This document shows, piece by piece, positions 1 to 7,849 of a DNA stretch of 37,654 nt. Position 1 is the stretch's first letter; each line of letters starts with the position of its first letter. Both the position numbers and the translations under genes were made by a program. A model generated the notes under the pieces. That model did no database searches. It saw nothing but the letters and a program-made list of their open reading frames with translations, and was not told where the DNA came from. Origin of the DNA: Acidobacteriota bacterium (GTDB taxonomy: Bacteria > Acidobacteriota > Terriglobia > Acidiferrales > UBA7541); assembly GCA_003223255.1 (NCBI GenBank), contig QHYJ01000274.1, positions 1-37,654 of the forward strand. Direction: 5' to 3'.

Positions 1-240
1 ACATCGAGTCGGGTCAGATGTGACAAACAGATGTACGTGGTCTGGCATCACTTCCATAGTCTCGATGAGCACGCCGTACTGCTGTGCCGTGGCATACAGA
101 ACGTGCTTGAGCCGTTGTTCCACTTCACCGAAAAGAACTTTGCGGCGATACTTCGGGCAGAACACGATGTGGTACGACAGGTTGAAGACGGCTCCGGCGT
201 TCTTGACGTAACGACTGTCTTTTGGAGGCTTAAGTCCTAT
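1..240 (-). CDS. IS200/IS605-type transposase TnpA, N-terminal part (runs off left edge)
   Basis: The minus-strand frame from about 240 to 1 reads as the beginning of a Y1 (HUH) transposase: GLKPPKDSRYVKNAGAVF, then SYHIVFCPKYRRKVLF, and the metal-binding HUH motif inside PDHVHLF near the window edge. The family is normally about 130-150 residues, so the C-terminal half with the catalytic tyrosine lies outside the window. No ATG, GTG or TTG lies in frame upstream of the conserved start: the frame opens after a TAG at 265-267, an ATA codon sits at 238-240, and the nearby ATG (253-255) is in another frame and stops after four codons. The copy therefore either uses a rare start or is damaged. 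TnpA moves single-stranded DNA and recognises hairpins at the element ends; see 303-322. Confidence 0.85.
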   Translation of the reverse strand, partial: MGLKPPKDSRYVKNAGAVFNLSYHIVFCPKYRRKVLFGEVEQRLKHVLYATAQQYGVLIETMEVMPDHVHLFVTSDPTRC

Positions 241-264
241 GTTATAAGCCTGCCATGCTCCTAT

Positions 265-593
265 CTATTTTTCAAGTACTTGTACGCCCTCAACGCCCTC
301 ACCTGCCGCCTAAAGTCGGCAGTCCGACGGGCGGTCACTTATCGCGGAGAATCCACCCACCAGCACCTCATGCGCGCCCCGCCTGGAAGTTCAGCAAAAC
401 ACCTGATTGTGGCGACATCTGAATCACCATACCCTTGCACGCCGTGTGGCCGTTGGGGCTTCGTCATTTTGAGGGTCAAAGACTCCAGAGCAGCGAGCAA
501 AGCCCGCATGGGGGCCTGAACCATAGCAGGGCCGACTGGAATCCCGCCTTCCAGGTTGCAGTTCTATGAAAATTGGGGACAAGGGGGGATCTC
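265..593. other. Gene-poor stretch between the IS fragment and the Asp-box protein gene
   Basis: Apart from the hairpin at 303-322 I see no well-supported gene here. A short minus-strand frame (339-524, 61 codons) is open but has no recognised domain. The last ~15 nt before the next gene hold a purine-rich AAGGGGGG that serves as its ribosome binding site. Confidence 0.5.
303..322. repeat. Hairpin, candidate left end of the IS200-type element
   Basis: CTGCCG (303-308) and CGGCAG (317-322) form a perfect 6-bp stem around an 8-nt loop, about 60 nt upstream of the tnpA reading frame. IS200/IS605 elements carry subterminal hairpins of this kind that TnpA binds before cleavage. The position on the 5' side of tnpA fits a left end. 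The exact element boundary cannot be fixed because the right end is outside the window. Confidence 0.5.
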
Positions 594-2513
594 ATGAGGC
601 GATTCGGGGGTCGCGGGTTGCAGCGCTTTCAGCGAGTAAGCTTGTGGGTGTTGGCCCTGGGTATTGCAGCGCTGGCAGCGCAGGCGCAACAAGTAGCTTT
701 CTCTCCCGCCCTGAATGTCTCAAATGATGCAGGTAACTCGCAGGTCCCCCAGATTGCCGTAGATGGCCGTGGGAATATCAATGTCGTCTGGCGGGACAAC
801 AGCCCCGGCAATTCTTCTGTTTTCTTCAGCCGATCTTCTGACGGTGGCGCAACATTTTCTGCTCCGGTCAACCTTTCGAACAACCCGGGAGGGTCGGCGC
901 TTTTCCCGCAAATTGCCGTGGATTCCAGCGGCAACATCTATGTTGTTTGGTTCGACAGCAACTCGGGGAGCCCGAGCATTTTCTTTCGCCGGTCGACGGA
1001 CGATGGAACCACATTTTCTCCGTCGTTCAGTGGGCCCGCGGTGCGATGGCCCATCTTTCTGGGCGTCGATCGGTCGAGCGGGATCTACCTTCTATGGGCC
1101 GCAAACGATAGCTCGGGCGTTCCGCAGGTTGTCTTCAGCCGCTCCAACGATGGGGGCGCAACGTTTTCCAACCTGACCATTTCGAACTCCGCGACTGGAG
1201 TGAACACGTCTTCTGTTGGGAGCAGCACGCCCGGCTATCTTGCACTGGATTCTAACGGAAACATAAACGTGGTGTGGACCGAGAGCGCATCGCCGCAAGG
1301 TCCCAATCTTATTCTGTTCAGCCGGTCCACGGATAATGGGGCGAGTTTTTCTGTGCCCGCACGGGTGACCGGTTCGGCGGGAACCCTGTTTGGCGTAAAT
1401 GCGCTTGACGTAGATGGCTCCGGAAACATTCATGTGCTGTGGACCGCCTCCAATGCCGGCGTTGAGAACACCTTTCTCAGCCGGTCGAGCGACGGAGGGA
1501 CGACGTTTGCGGCAGAGAATTTTCAAAGCGGCCCCAGTGACTCCTTTCCATTTGGCGCAATGGCTGTGGATTCGCAGGGAGGCATCGACGTCGTTTGGAA
1601 TTCCGGTGGACAAAATCCGGTTCTCCATTTTGCGCGCTCCGCGGATGAAGGGGCAACTTTTACGACGCAGACCCTCGAGGGAGACAACTTCGCCAACCCC
1701 GGTCCTGCCTCCGTTGTCACGGATGCAGGCGGCGACATCGACATTGTGTGGACCCAAGGGGGCGGGCCTGGCGTCCCGGGCGGCGTGATTTTCACCAGGT
1801 CTACAGATTCGGGCAAAACCTTTTCACCTCATCAGCAAATCGCCGGCATGGGAGCACAGAATCTGACCGCAGCTGTGGACTCCGCTGGCAACATTTATAC
1901 CGTCTGGTCGCAAGTCGTCAGTACTGGCAATGGCGATATTTTTTTCGACCGCGGTGCAGCGCCCGCACCGCCTGTTATTTCCTTGGCCTCACTTAGTTTA
2001 AGCTCGCCGAGCCTGACCGGAGGGAACTCCGCGACAAGCTCCGTGACCCTGAGTGGCGCAGCATCGGTGGGCGGAACCACGATCTCGCTAGCAAGCAGCA
2101 ATCCCGCCGTAGCGAGCGTGCCGCCCTCTGTGACCGTTCCCGCAGGAGGAACCAGCGCGTCGTTCAACGTGGTCACCACAGCGGTTTCTACTCCCGCTTC
2201 AATCACGATTTCGGCTTCCTTTAACGGCGTGACACAGACGGCGACGTTGACAGTCCTACCTCCTATTCTTGGCCGTGTTGGCGCTGAACCCCTCCAGTGC
2301 GACCGGGGGCAGCTCCTCCACGGGCACCATTGCCCTGAGCGGGCCAGCCCCGAGCGAAGGGGTGGTCGTGGCGCTTTCGAGCAGCAACCCCGCGGTTGCA
2401 AGGGTACCAGCAAATGTGACGGTGCCAGCCGGATCTACCAATGCGAGGTTCACCATGGACACCCGCGCGGTCCCATGTCTGCTGAACCAGGTAACGATCT
2501 CAGCTGCGTTTAG
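594..2513 (+). CDS. Secreted Asp-box (sialidase-like) repeat protein with Ig-like domain, 3' end frameshifted
   Basis: The start at ATG 594 is chosen over TTG 573 because AAGGGGGG lies 6 nt upstream of it and the protein then begins with a typical signal peptide (MRRF..., hydrophobic WVLALGIAALAA, AQA cleavage site). Residues ~35-460 contain seven Asp-box motifs (for example SSDGGATF, STDDGTTF, SNDGGATF, STDSGKTF), each about 10-20 residues after a V/L-D-x-x-G-x-I-x-V-x-W strand, as in BNR/sialidase-type beta-propellers. Residues ~470-560 form a bacterial Ig-like domain (SSNPAVASVP, VTVPAGGTSASF). After about 2262 the frame turns to low-complexity R/P/G-rich translation, while the expected second Ig-like repeat continues in the +1 frame (see 2269-2604). 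The role is probably an extracellular or surface protein; catalytic sialidase residues are not evident, so enzyme activity is not claimed. The frame as given stops at 2513. Confidence 0.75.
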   Translation: MRRFGGRGLQRFQRVSLWVLALGIAALAAQAQQVAFSPALNVSNDAGNSQVPQIAVDGRGNINVVWRDNSPGNSSVFFSRSSDGGATFSAPVNLSNNPGGSALFPQIAVDSSGNIYVVWFDSNSGSPSIFFRRSTDDGTTFSPSFSGPAVRWPIFLGVDRSSGIYLLWAANDSSGVPQVVFSRSNDGGATFSNLTISNSATGVNTSSVGSSTPGYLALDSNGNINVVWTESASPQGPNLILFSRSTDNGASFSVPARVTGSAGTLFGVNALDVDGSGNIHVLWTASNAGVENTFLSRSSDGGTTFAAENFQSGPSDSFPFGAMAVDSQGGIDVVWNSGGQNPVLHFARSADEGATFTTQTLEGDNFANPGPASVVTDAGGDIDIVWTQGGGPGVPGGVIFTRSTDSGKTFSPHQQIAGMGAQNLTAAVDSAGNIYTVWSQVVSTGNGDIFFDRGAAPAPPVISLASLSLSSPSLTGGNSATSSVTLSGAASVGGTTISLASSNPAVASVPPSVTVPAGGTSASFNVVTTAVSTPASITISASFNGVTQTATLTVLPPILGRVGAEPLQCDRGQLLHGHHCPERASPERRGGRGAFEQQPRGCKGTSKCDGASRIYQCEVHHGHPRGPMSAEPGNDLSCV

Positions 2514-2604
2514 CGGCGTTAGGTTGACCACTCTAAAGGGGTTAGATTGCACAAGAATGGTGCAAAGCCGGGCGCCTCTCCGGCACCGTCCCTCGTTCCA
2601 ATAA
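2269..2604 (+). pseudogene. Out-of-frame continuation of the Asp-box protein (second Ig-like domain)
   Basis: This frame is shifted by one base relative to 594-2513 and encodes LALNPSSATGGSSSTGTIAL, then SSNPAVARVPANVTVPAGST and TISAAFSGV. That is clearly a second copy of the Ig-like repeat that ends the upstream frame (SSNPAVASVP, VTVPAGG, TISASFNGV). The junction lies between about 2262 and 2275. It is either a real single-base indel that truncates the protein or a sequencing or assembly error. It has no start of its own that makes sense. The tail after the repeat (to 2604) does not resemble a known domain. Confidence 0.75.
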
Positions 2605-2630
2605 AGCCCGGGCCGGCCCTGAGGTTTCGC

Positions 2631-2662
2631 CTAAAACCAAAAAGCGGCAGCACGGCTGCCGC
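2631..2662 (-). terminator. Intrinsic terminator at the end of the EPS gene run
   Basis: On the minus strand a GC-rich hairpin (GCGGCAGC / GCTGCCGC, 8-bp stem, 3-nt loop, 2644-2662) is followed directly by TTTTTGGTTTT (2643-2633). It lies 50 nt after the flippase stop codon. On the + strand the hairpin is not followed by a T-run, so it serves the minus-strand operon rather than the convergent Asp-box gene. Confidence 0.85.
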
Positions 2663-2712
2663 GGCCTATACGTTTACCCAAACGATATGATCGTCGATTT
2701 GTGGGATGGCTG

Positions 2713-4257
2713 CTAGTTGGATTGCGCGGCGAGCCAGATTTTTCGTCCCAAGACTTGAAGCACATCCAGGCGCAAGGCACGAAATATCGGCTTGGAATTA
2801 TTGCGCCACACGAAGAAGAGAGTGAGTGCGTATACAAAGCTGCCGGCCAGAGCAACGGCGAGGAGATCCGGCCAACTGTCCACCCGGAACAGGATTTGCA
2901 AGGCAAGGAACGTGGCGGCTGTGGGGAGAGACAAGAGGCACGGCTTTACACAACCGTGAAGCAAATAGCGACGCAGGGGCAGATTCAAAATCTTGCACAA
3001 GTGGCGTGGGACAAGGAACAGGCTAGTGAGAAGCAAGGTGGCGGCCATGACGCTGGCTAGCCCGGGAAGACCAGCAATTCTTAGTGCCGCTGCACCGAAC
3101 GCGGTAATCGAAATTCCCTCTCCTAGGCGGTACCAGAACAGCTGCTTGTGCCTTTCGATGCCGAAAAGCATGGATTGAACGCAGCACTGCGTGGCGGCGA
3201 CGCCGACGCCGAGGGTGAGAAAAGCCAGGAGACGGTACGCAATGGTGTATTGCGGGCCGACCCAAAGAGTGAGCAGTTCGCGGCCAAAGATAAAAAGGAA
3301 CGCGGCGAAAGGGGCAAGTACGAGGAATGCGCTCTGGACGCTCATCTGAATGAGTTCGCGAAGCTTGGCAAAGTCGTTGCGCGCTTCCAGCTGGCTGGAG
3401 AGGGGATTCATGATTTCAGTCATGGTGCCAATGCCGTCGGTTGGGAAGGAGAGAATCTTCATGGGCAGGGCGAAGACGGTCACGGCGATAGGGGAAAGGA
3501 TGCGGGCGATCAAGATGGGGTAAACATAAGTGCGCATCCTCTCGGCGATGCCCACGCCCACACTGATGGAGCCGTAGCGAAACATATTTCGCAACACCGC
3601 CATGCGAATCCACTTGGGGTGAAGGGTAAAGCCCGGATGTGCGCGGAGAGCGAGAGGCACCTGGATGCAGTAGGCGAGCAGTTGAGAAAGAATGGTGGTG
3701 GCGCCTACGGCGAACAGGCCGCCACCCGCGTGCAAGACGTAAATGATTGCGGCAACGCGAAGGGCCAGGCAGGTGACAGTGGTGAGATAGACCTGGTCGA
3801 AACGGCCGGCAGCTTCCAAAGAACTGACGAAGACCAGCAGCGGCAGAGTGAGGCCCTGGACGAGGCCGGCAAGGAGGAAAAGAGATCGAAACGGCCCGAG
3901 GACGTCACGGTGAATGGAGAAGAAGTGGGAAATAGGATTGACCGAAAGATGGGTGGCGAGAACGATCAAGAAGCAGGCAGCGAGGTAATAGTAGAAGGCT
4001 GAGGCAACCACCTCGTTGACGCGGTCCGGTTCGTTGAGTTCCTTGTGGCGTGAGACATAGCGAATGATGGCGGAGCGGACGCCGGCATCCAAGATGCCGT
4101 AGTAGCCCACAAGATTCGTGGTGAGGATCCAGACGCCAAAGGCTTCATCACCTAGGCGGTGAAGGACGTAGGGTGTCAGGAAGATCCCGACCGAAGCATT
4201 GGCGATGACCGCAACCCAACTCGTCGTGACTGCTCTCAGAATGAGAGAGAGGCGCAT
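2713..4257 (-). CDS. Polysaccharide flippase, Wzx-like (MOP superfamily)
   Basis: This 514-residue, very hydrophobic protein has about 12-14 predicted membrane segments. Its N-terminus (GIFLTPYVLHRLGDEAFGVW, then GYYGILDAGVRSAIIRYVSR) is typical of Polysacc_synt / oligosaccharide flippases of the MOP superfamily. It should move undecaprenyl-diphosphate-linked repeat units across the inner membrane for polymerisation by the Wzy-like protein encoded at 15182-16555. The start at ATG 4257 has GAGGA about 5 nt upstream. It is the last gene of the minus-strand run and is followed by the terminator. The substrate cannot be told from sequence. Confidence 0.9.
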   Translation of the reverse strand: MRLSLILRAVTTSWVAVIANASVGIFLTPYVLHRLGDEAFGVWILTTNLVGYYGILDAGVRSAIIRYVSRHKELNEPDRVNEVVASAFYYYLAACFLIVLATHLSVNPISHFFSIHRDVLGPFRSLFLLAGLVQGLTLPLLVFVSSLEAAGRFDQVYLTTVTCLALRVAAIIYVLHAGGGLFAVGATTILSQLLAYCIQVPLALRAHPGFTLHPKWIRMAVLRNMFRYGSISVGVGIAERMRTYVYPILIARILSPIAVTVFALPMKILSFPTDGIGTMTEIMNPLSSQLEARNDFAKLRELIQMSVQSAFLVLAPFAAFLFIFGRELLTLWVGPQYTIAYRLLAFLTLGVGVAATQCCVQSMLFGIERHKQLFWYRLGEGISITAFGAAALRIAGLPGLASVMAATLLLTSLFLVPRHLCKILNLPLRRYLLHGCVKPCLLSLPTAATFLALQILFRVDSWPDLLAVALAGSFVYALTLFFVWRNNSKPIFRALRLDVLQVLGRKIWLAAQSN

Positions 4258-4354
4258 GAATCCTCAGACCTGGTGTTGTGAGCGGGCTTGGGTTGAAGCA
4301 GAAAAATTAGAAACAGAGAACAGATCGTGCAACGCGAATGAATGAGACGGAAAT

Positions 4355-6190
4355 TTATTTTGAAGAGGCGCCCTCACTGGCGCCCACGCCGGCGGCGATT
4401 TGCATGTTTCCGTGTAATTGGCTGCCGCGCTCCGCAGAGCGGCGGGCAACCAGAATGTCCTCGAGGAATAGGAACTCGATGCCCGTATAGAGAAAAGTCT
4501 CGAGGGCTTCGCGCGGGGTGTTGACGATGGGCTGGCCTTTGACGTTGAAACTGGTGTTCAAAAGCATTTCGCGTCCGGTGGTTTTCCCCACGGCCTCCAA
4601 GAGAGCATGGAATTCCCGATTGTCCGAAGCGGAGACGGTTTGAACGCGCGCGGAACCATCGACGTGAGTGATGGCCGGCAGGCGGCGGCGATGCTCTTGG
4701 CGGACATTTACGGTGGTAATCATGTAGGGAAATTCGGCGCGCGCGGGCACGTCAAACCATTTATCCACTTCGCGCAGCGTAACGGCGGGCGCGAATGGGC
4801 GAAAAGCTTCGCGCATTTTCACCATGGCATTGATGCGATCGCGCATTTCAGGGTGGCCGGGGTCGGCCAAGATACTGCGATGGCCCAAGGCACGTGGCCC
4901 GAACTCCATGCGGCCGCGGTACCAACCGACGACGCACCCGTTAGCGATCAGCCGGGCGGCTTCCGCGCATGTGTCCGAGAGGCTTTCAAAAGAATGGATG
5001 TCGATGCGGCTGTCGAACTCTTTGAGGGCTTCTTCGATCCGGGAGTGGGAGTAAGCCGGGCCGTAGAAAGGCACGGGAAAGCGGGTGTTACGAACGCCGC
5101 CGTTCTGAGCGGCCCTGTAGGCGGCTGCTCCCAGAGCCGAGCCGTCGTCACCCGCGGCTGGTTGTACAAAGATGTCGTCAAAGACGCCAGACTGCAACAG
5201 TCTTCCGTTGGCGGTGCAATTGAGAGCGACGCCGCCGGCGAGGGCAAGGCGGCGCAAGCCAGTACACTTTCCAAAGTGCTTGCAGATGTGCAGCATGACG
5301 CGGTCGAGGCACTCCTGGAGAGCGGCCGCGACGTCGCGGTGCTCGTCAGTGATTTCGTCATGCGGATATCGCGGCTTGACTAAGTGTTCGGTCAGGAATC
5401 TCCGCGTGGCGAGGTAGTTTTCGCGTTCGTCGCGAGTGCGGTTCAAGCGAAGGAGCGGGATGCGGATAGTGCCATCTTCGCGCAGTTCGACGGCTTGCTC
5501 GAACAAGGAGCGGAAGCGCGCGGGGTTGCCGTAGGGCGCAAGGCCCATGATTTTGTACTCATCAGCGTTGAAGTCGAATCCGAGATGCAAGGTGACCACG
5601 GAATAAAAAATACCGATGGAATCGCGGGCGGAGATTTCCTGCAGTTTTTCTAGTTTGCCGTTGCGGCCGTGATAAAGCGAAGCGCTTTGAACTTCACCCA
5701 TGCCGTCGGTGACCAGGACAAGGCACTCTTCCCATCCAGAGCAAAAATAGGCGCTAGCCGCATGTGCCAGGTGATGATCGACGTGGCGGACGCGGTCAGC
5801 AGGGTAAGCGTCCAAGTAGCGAATGACTTGTGTGAGAACAGCGTCACGGGAGTAGACATTCTTGTAGAGCGCGGCGGTGGTTGGATCGAGAGAGTAGACG
5901 GCGCGATGCGGGGCGTAGTCGAAAGCGTGCACGATCTCGTCCACATCGTCGAGTGCGATGCCTGCTTCTTTAAGACAGTAGGAAATGGCGCCGATGGGAA
6001 AATCGCCCGTGTGTTTTTCCCGGCTGAAGCGCTCCTCGGCGGCAGCAGCGACCAGTTCGCCGTCAATGAACAAGGCAGCCGCGGAGTCGTGCCCTTGCGA
6101 GATGCGATATTCGCGATCTTCCAGGTTGGGCCAATGAGCTTTTTTGAAAGGTATGGACCCCTCGAAACCGCTAATTCCAAGAATGACCAT
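4355..6190 (-). CDS. Carbamoyltransferase, NodU/CmcH family
   Basis: The 611-residue protein spans the full family length. N-terminal (Kae1-like) domain motifs: GHDSAAA near residue 33, AAAAEERFSREKH near 48, HHLAHAASAYF near 139, VTDGMGE. C-terminal motifs: LALAGGVALNCTANG, AAGDDGSALGAA, EFGPRALGHRSI, FRPFAPAV and LLNTSFNVKGQPIV. ATG 6190 is preferred because it starts the conserved MVILGISG and has GGAG 9 nt upstream; the frame stays open another 111 codons upstream but that part is not conserved-looking. The family transfers carbamoyl from carbamoyl phosphate, via carbamoyl-AMP, to hydroxyl groups of sugars or natural products. In this operon the likely acceptor is a sugar of the EPS repeat unit (inference). 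Confidence 0.92.
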   Translation of the reverse strand: MVILGISGFEGSIPFKKAHWPNLEDREYRISQGHDSAAALFIDGELVAAAAEERFSREKHTGDFPIGAISYCLKEAGIALDDVDEIVHAFDYAPHRAVYSLDPTTAALYKNVYSRDAVLTQVIRYLDAYPADRVRHVDHHLAHAASAYFCSGWEECLVLVTDGMGEVQSASLYHGRNGKLEKLQEISARDSIGIFYSVVTLHLGFDFNADEYKIMGLAPYGNPARFRSLFEQAVELREDGTIRIPLLRLNRTRDERENYLATRRFLTEHLVKPRYPHDEITDEHRDVAAALQECLDRVMLHICKHFGKCTGLRRLALAGGVALNCTANGRLLQSGVFDDIFVQPAAGDDGSALGAAAYRAAQNGGVRNTRFPVPFYGPAYSHSRIEEALKEFDSRIDIHSFESLSDTCAEAARLIANGCVVGWYRGRMEFGPRALGHRSILADPGHPEMRDRINAMVKMREAFRPFAPAVTLREVDKWFDVPARAEFPYMITTVNVRQEHRRRLPAITHVDGSARVQTVSASDNREFHALLEAVGKTTGREMLLNTSFNVKGQPIVNTPREALETFLYTGIEFLFLEDILVARRSAERGSQLHGNMQIAAGVGASEGASSK

Positions 6191-6311
6191 CGATGCAATC
6201 TCCAAATGGCAGGGATTGACGTTCAGCAACGCTGCGTCTTTAGGATGCTTGGGCGGATCAATTCTGTGGACCTGTCGCTTCCTGATGTTTTTATTTATGC
6301 GGCAACGGCCG

Positions 6312-7535
6312 CTAGCCGCCTTGCAGGCGCATCCACCATTCGCCTTCCAATCGCGTAAGGAACGCATCACCCTGTTGAACGGCTTCGCGCAGATCTGCTC
6401 GCTTGGAATGCAGGAGCATGCGGGGGCCAGTGAAGCTAAACAGGCAACGTTCTTCAGAAAAAGCGGTGGTGAATTCGGGATCCATGCGTCCGGAGACTGC
6501 CGATGATCCCGACCGCCAGGCATGAAAAAAGAGTTGATCGAGAACGCGACGAATAGAATTTTTAGTGGCTACGATCTGCAAAACCTGGCTGATACCCTCT
6601 GGATTAACGTAATACATGTACCAGCCTTCGATTTGCCCGCAATCATTGCGAACTAATGAGTTGCGCAGCTTGCCGTGATGTTTCTTCTGGCTCGCCTGTT
6701 CCAGAAGCCAGCGCAAGGAGCGTTCGTCGTAATCCGGGCACAAGGACTTTGTTGCGGCGAATTTTGGCAATTGCTCGAGCAGGATTTCCCGGGTGAAATT
6801 CTCCTCGGGAGGCTGCTCCGTCTGATGGAATGGGCTGCTGCGTTGCCGCGCCGCGAAAAAATCTATGATGGCGGACACTGGGCCGACCGCGAATTGCAAG
6901 GGGGAAAAGAGTCTGCGTTCTTTCCAGCGCTCGAGAAAATACTGCGAGGGCCGCAAGAGGCGTGTCCAGTGGACGCTATAAGGAAAAGCCGTCATCCCGC
7001 CCAGGCCTTCCCAGATTCTGCGGCTTGCTTCGTTGGCTCCGTCGGTGAAAGACAGATCTTGGGGACCCGCAAAGAAGGCGCTCTGGAGCTCGACAGCCGC
7101 CAGACGATTTCTGACGGAAGGATCTACCATGAACTGGCTGGAGACGGCCGTGCGAATCGGCCGGCCGTTCATGCGCATTCGCCTCGGTATCACGCCATAG
7201 AAACCGCAAATCTTTCCGGCATCTTCACGATAAACGAGCGAAGGAAGATCCTCGTCGCACCAAGGATTCTCAAAGAAAAGGTTGCGGAAATGGGTCTGAA
7301 GCTCCGCCGCAGAAAAGGAATTTTCGGGAAATACCTTCCGGTGCAAATCCACGACTTGGGGAATATCGTCGGGCGTAAACGGGCGGATTCTTTTTGGATG
7401 AGCATAGGTATTTTGCGCGCAGCCCGCCTTGGATAGCGCTGCTGCATTCTTGGAAGTACTGCAAATCGGCGGGATGAACCCCGAAGCTAAAGGCCTTGAC
7501 GCGCTCCCGCTCACTTGGTTGATAAGCTTGCGCAA
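6312..7535 (-). CDS. GNAT-family N-acyltransferase
   Basis: The 407-residue protein has an N-terminal GNAT domain: IRPFTPDDIPQVVDLHRKVF, then a central strand region with ICGFYGVIPRRMRM and SSQFMVDPSVRNRLAAVELQ (the acyl-CoA or acyl-donor-binding part), then FTDGANEASRRIWEGLGG. The C-terminal ~200 residues resemble a second, degenerate GNAT-like half, as in FemAB-like and double-GNAT proteins. The start is TTG 7535 with GGAG 8 nt upstream. It lies 50 nt after the carrier protein gene, so the acyl donor may be a carrier-protein thioester rather than acetyl-CoA; that is inference. Confidence 0.75.
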   Translation of the reverse strand: MRKLINQVSGSASRPLASGFIPPICSTSKNAAALSKAGCAQNTYAHPKRIRPFTPDDIPQVVDLHRKVFPENSFSAAELQTHFRNLFFENPWCDEDLPSLVYREDAGKICGFYGVIPRRMRMNGRPIRTAVSSQFMVDPSVRNRLAAVELQSAFFAGPQDLSFTDGANEASRRIWEGLGGMTAFPYSVHWTRLLRPSQYFLERWKERRLFSPLQFAVGPVSAIIDFFAARQRSSPFHQTEQPPEENFTREILLEQLPKFAATKSLCPDYDERSLRWLLEQASQKKHHGKLRNSLVRNDCGQIEGWYMYYVNPEGISQVLQIVATKNSIRRVLDQLFFHAWRSGSSAVSGRMDPEFTTAFSEERCLFSFTGPRMLLHSKRADLREAVQQGDAFLTRLEGEWWMRLQGG

Positions 7536-7585
7536 GGTTAGTCTCCAGCGTCCCGGATCAGGCTATGGATTGGGAATGGCGGCTC

Positions 7586-7849
7586 TTAGTGGCCATTCCG
7601 CAGGGCCAGATGGCATAAACTCTTCACAACAGTGAATTCTTCCGGGGCAACGTCGATCAAATCGAGTTTCTCTTGCGTGTGATTTTCGATGAAAAGAATA
7701 AGGTCGACAAAGGCGAACGAGTCCAAGAGGCCGCTTTCGAGCAAATTCGTGCTCTCGGAGATCTCCGTGTGGCTTCTGCCCTTGAGCCCATTCTCTTTGA
7801 CCCAACCGACCACCAAATCGATGAGTTCTTTTTCTGCGACGGATTTCAT
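7586..7849 (-). CDS. Acyl/peptidyl carrier protein
   Basis: The 87-residue protein is of normal carrier-protein size. The motif LLESGLLDSFAFVDLILFIE (residues ~36-55) contains the phosphopantetheine attachment serine, S44, in the D-S context. The start ATG overlaps the stop of the adenylation gene (ATGA), so the two are translationally coupled and almost certainly partners. It resembles stand-alone carriers such as DltC and those of exosortase-A EPS loci. It should hold an aminoacyl or acyl group as a thioester for modification and transfer. Confidence 0.92.
   Translation of the reverse strand: MKSVAEKELIDLVVGWVKENGLKGRSHTEISESTNLLESGLLDSFAFVDLILFIENHTQEKLDLIDVAPEEFTVVKSLCHLALRNGH

Noticed and set aside
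3148-4002. Long plus-strand frame of 284 codons
   Set aside because: It is a shadow of the flippase gene on the other strand; the translation is rich in G, E and D with no domain, whereas the minus frame is a clear MOP-family membrane protein.
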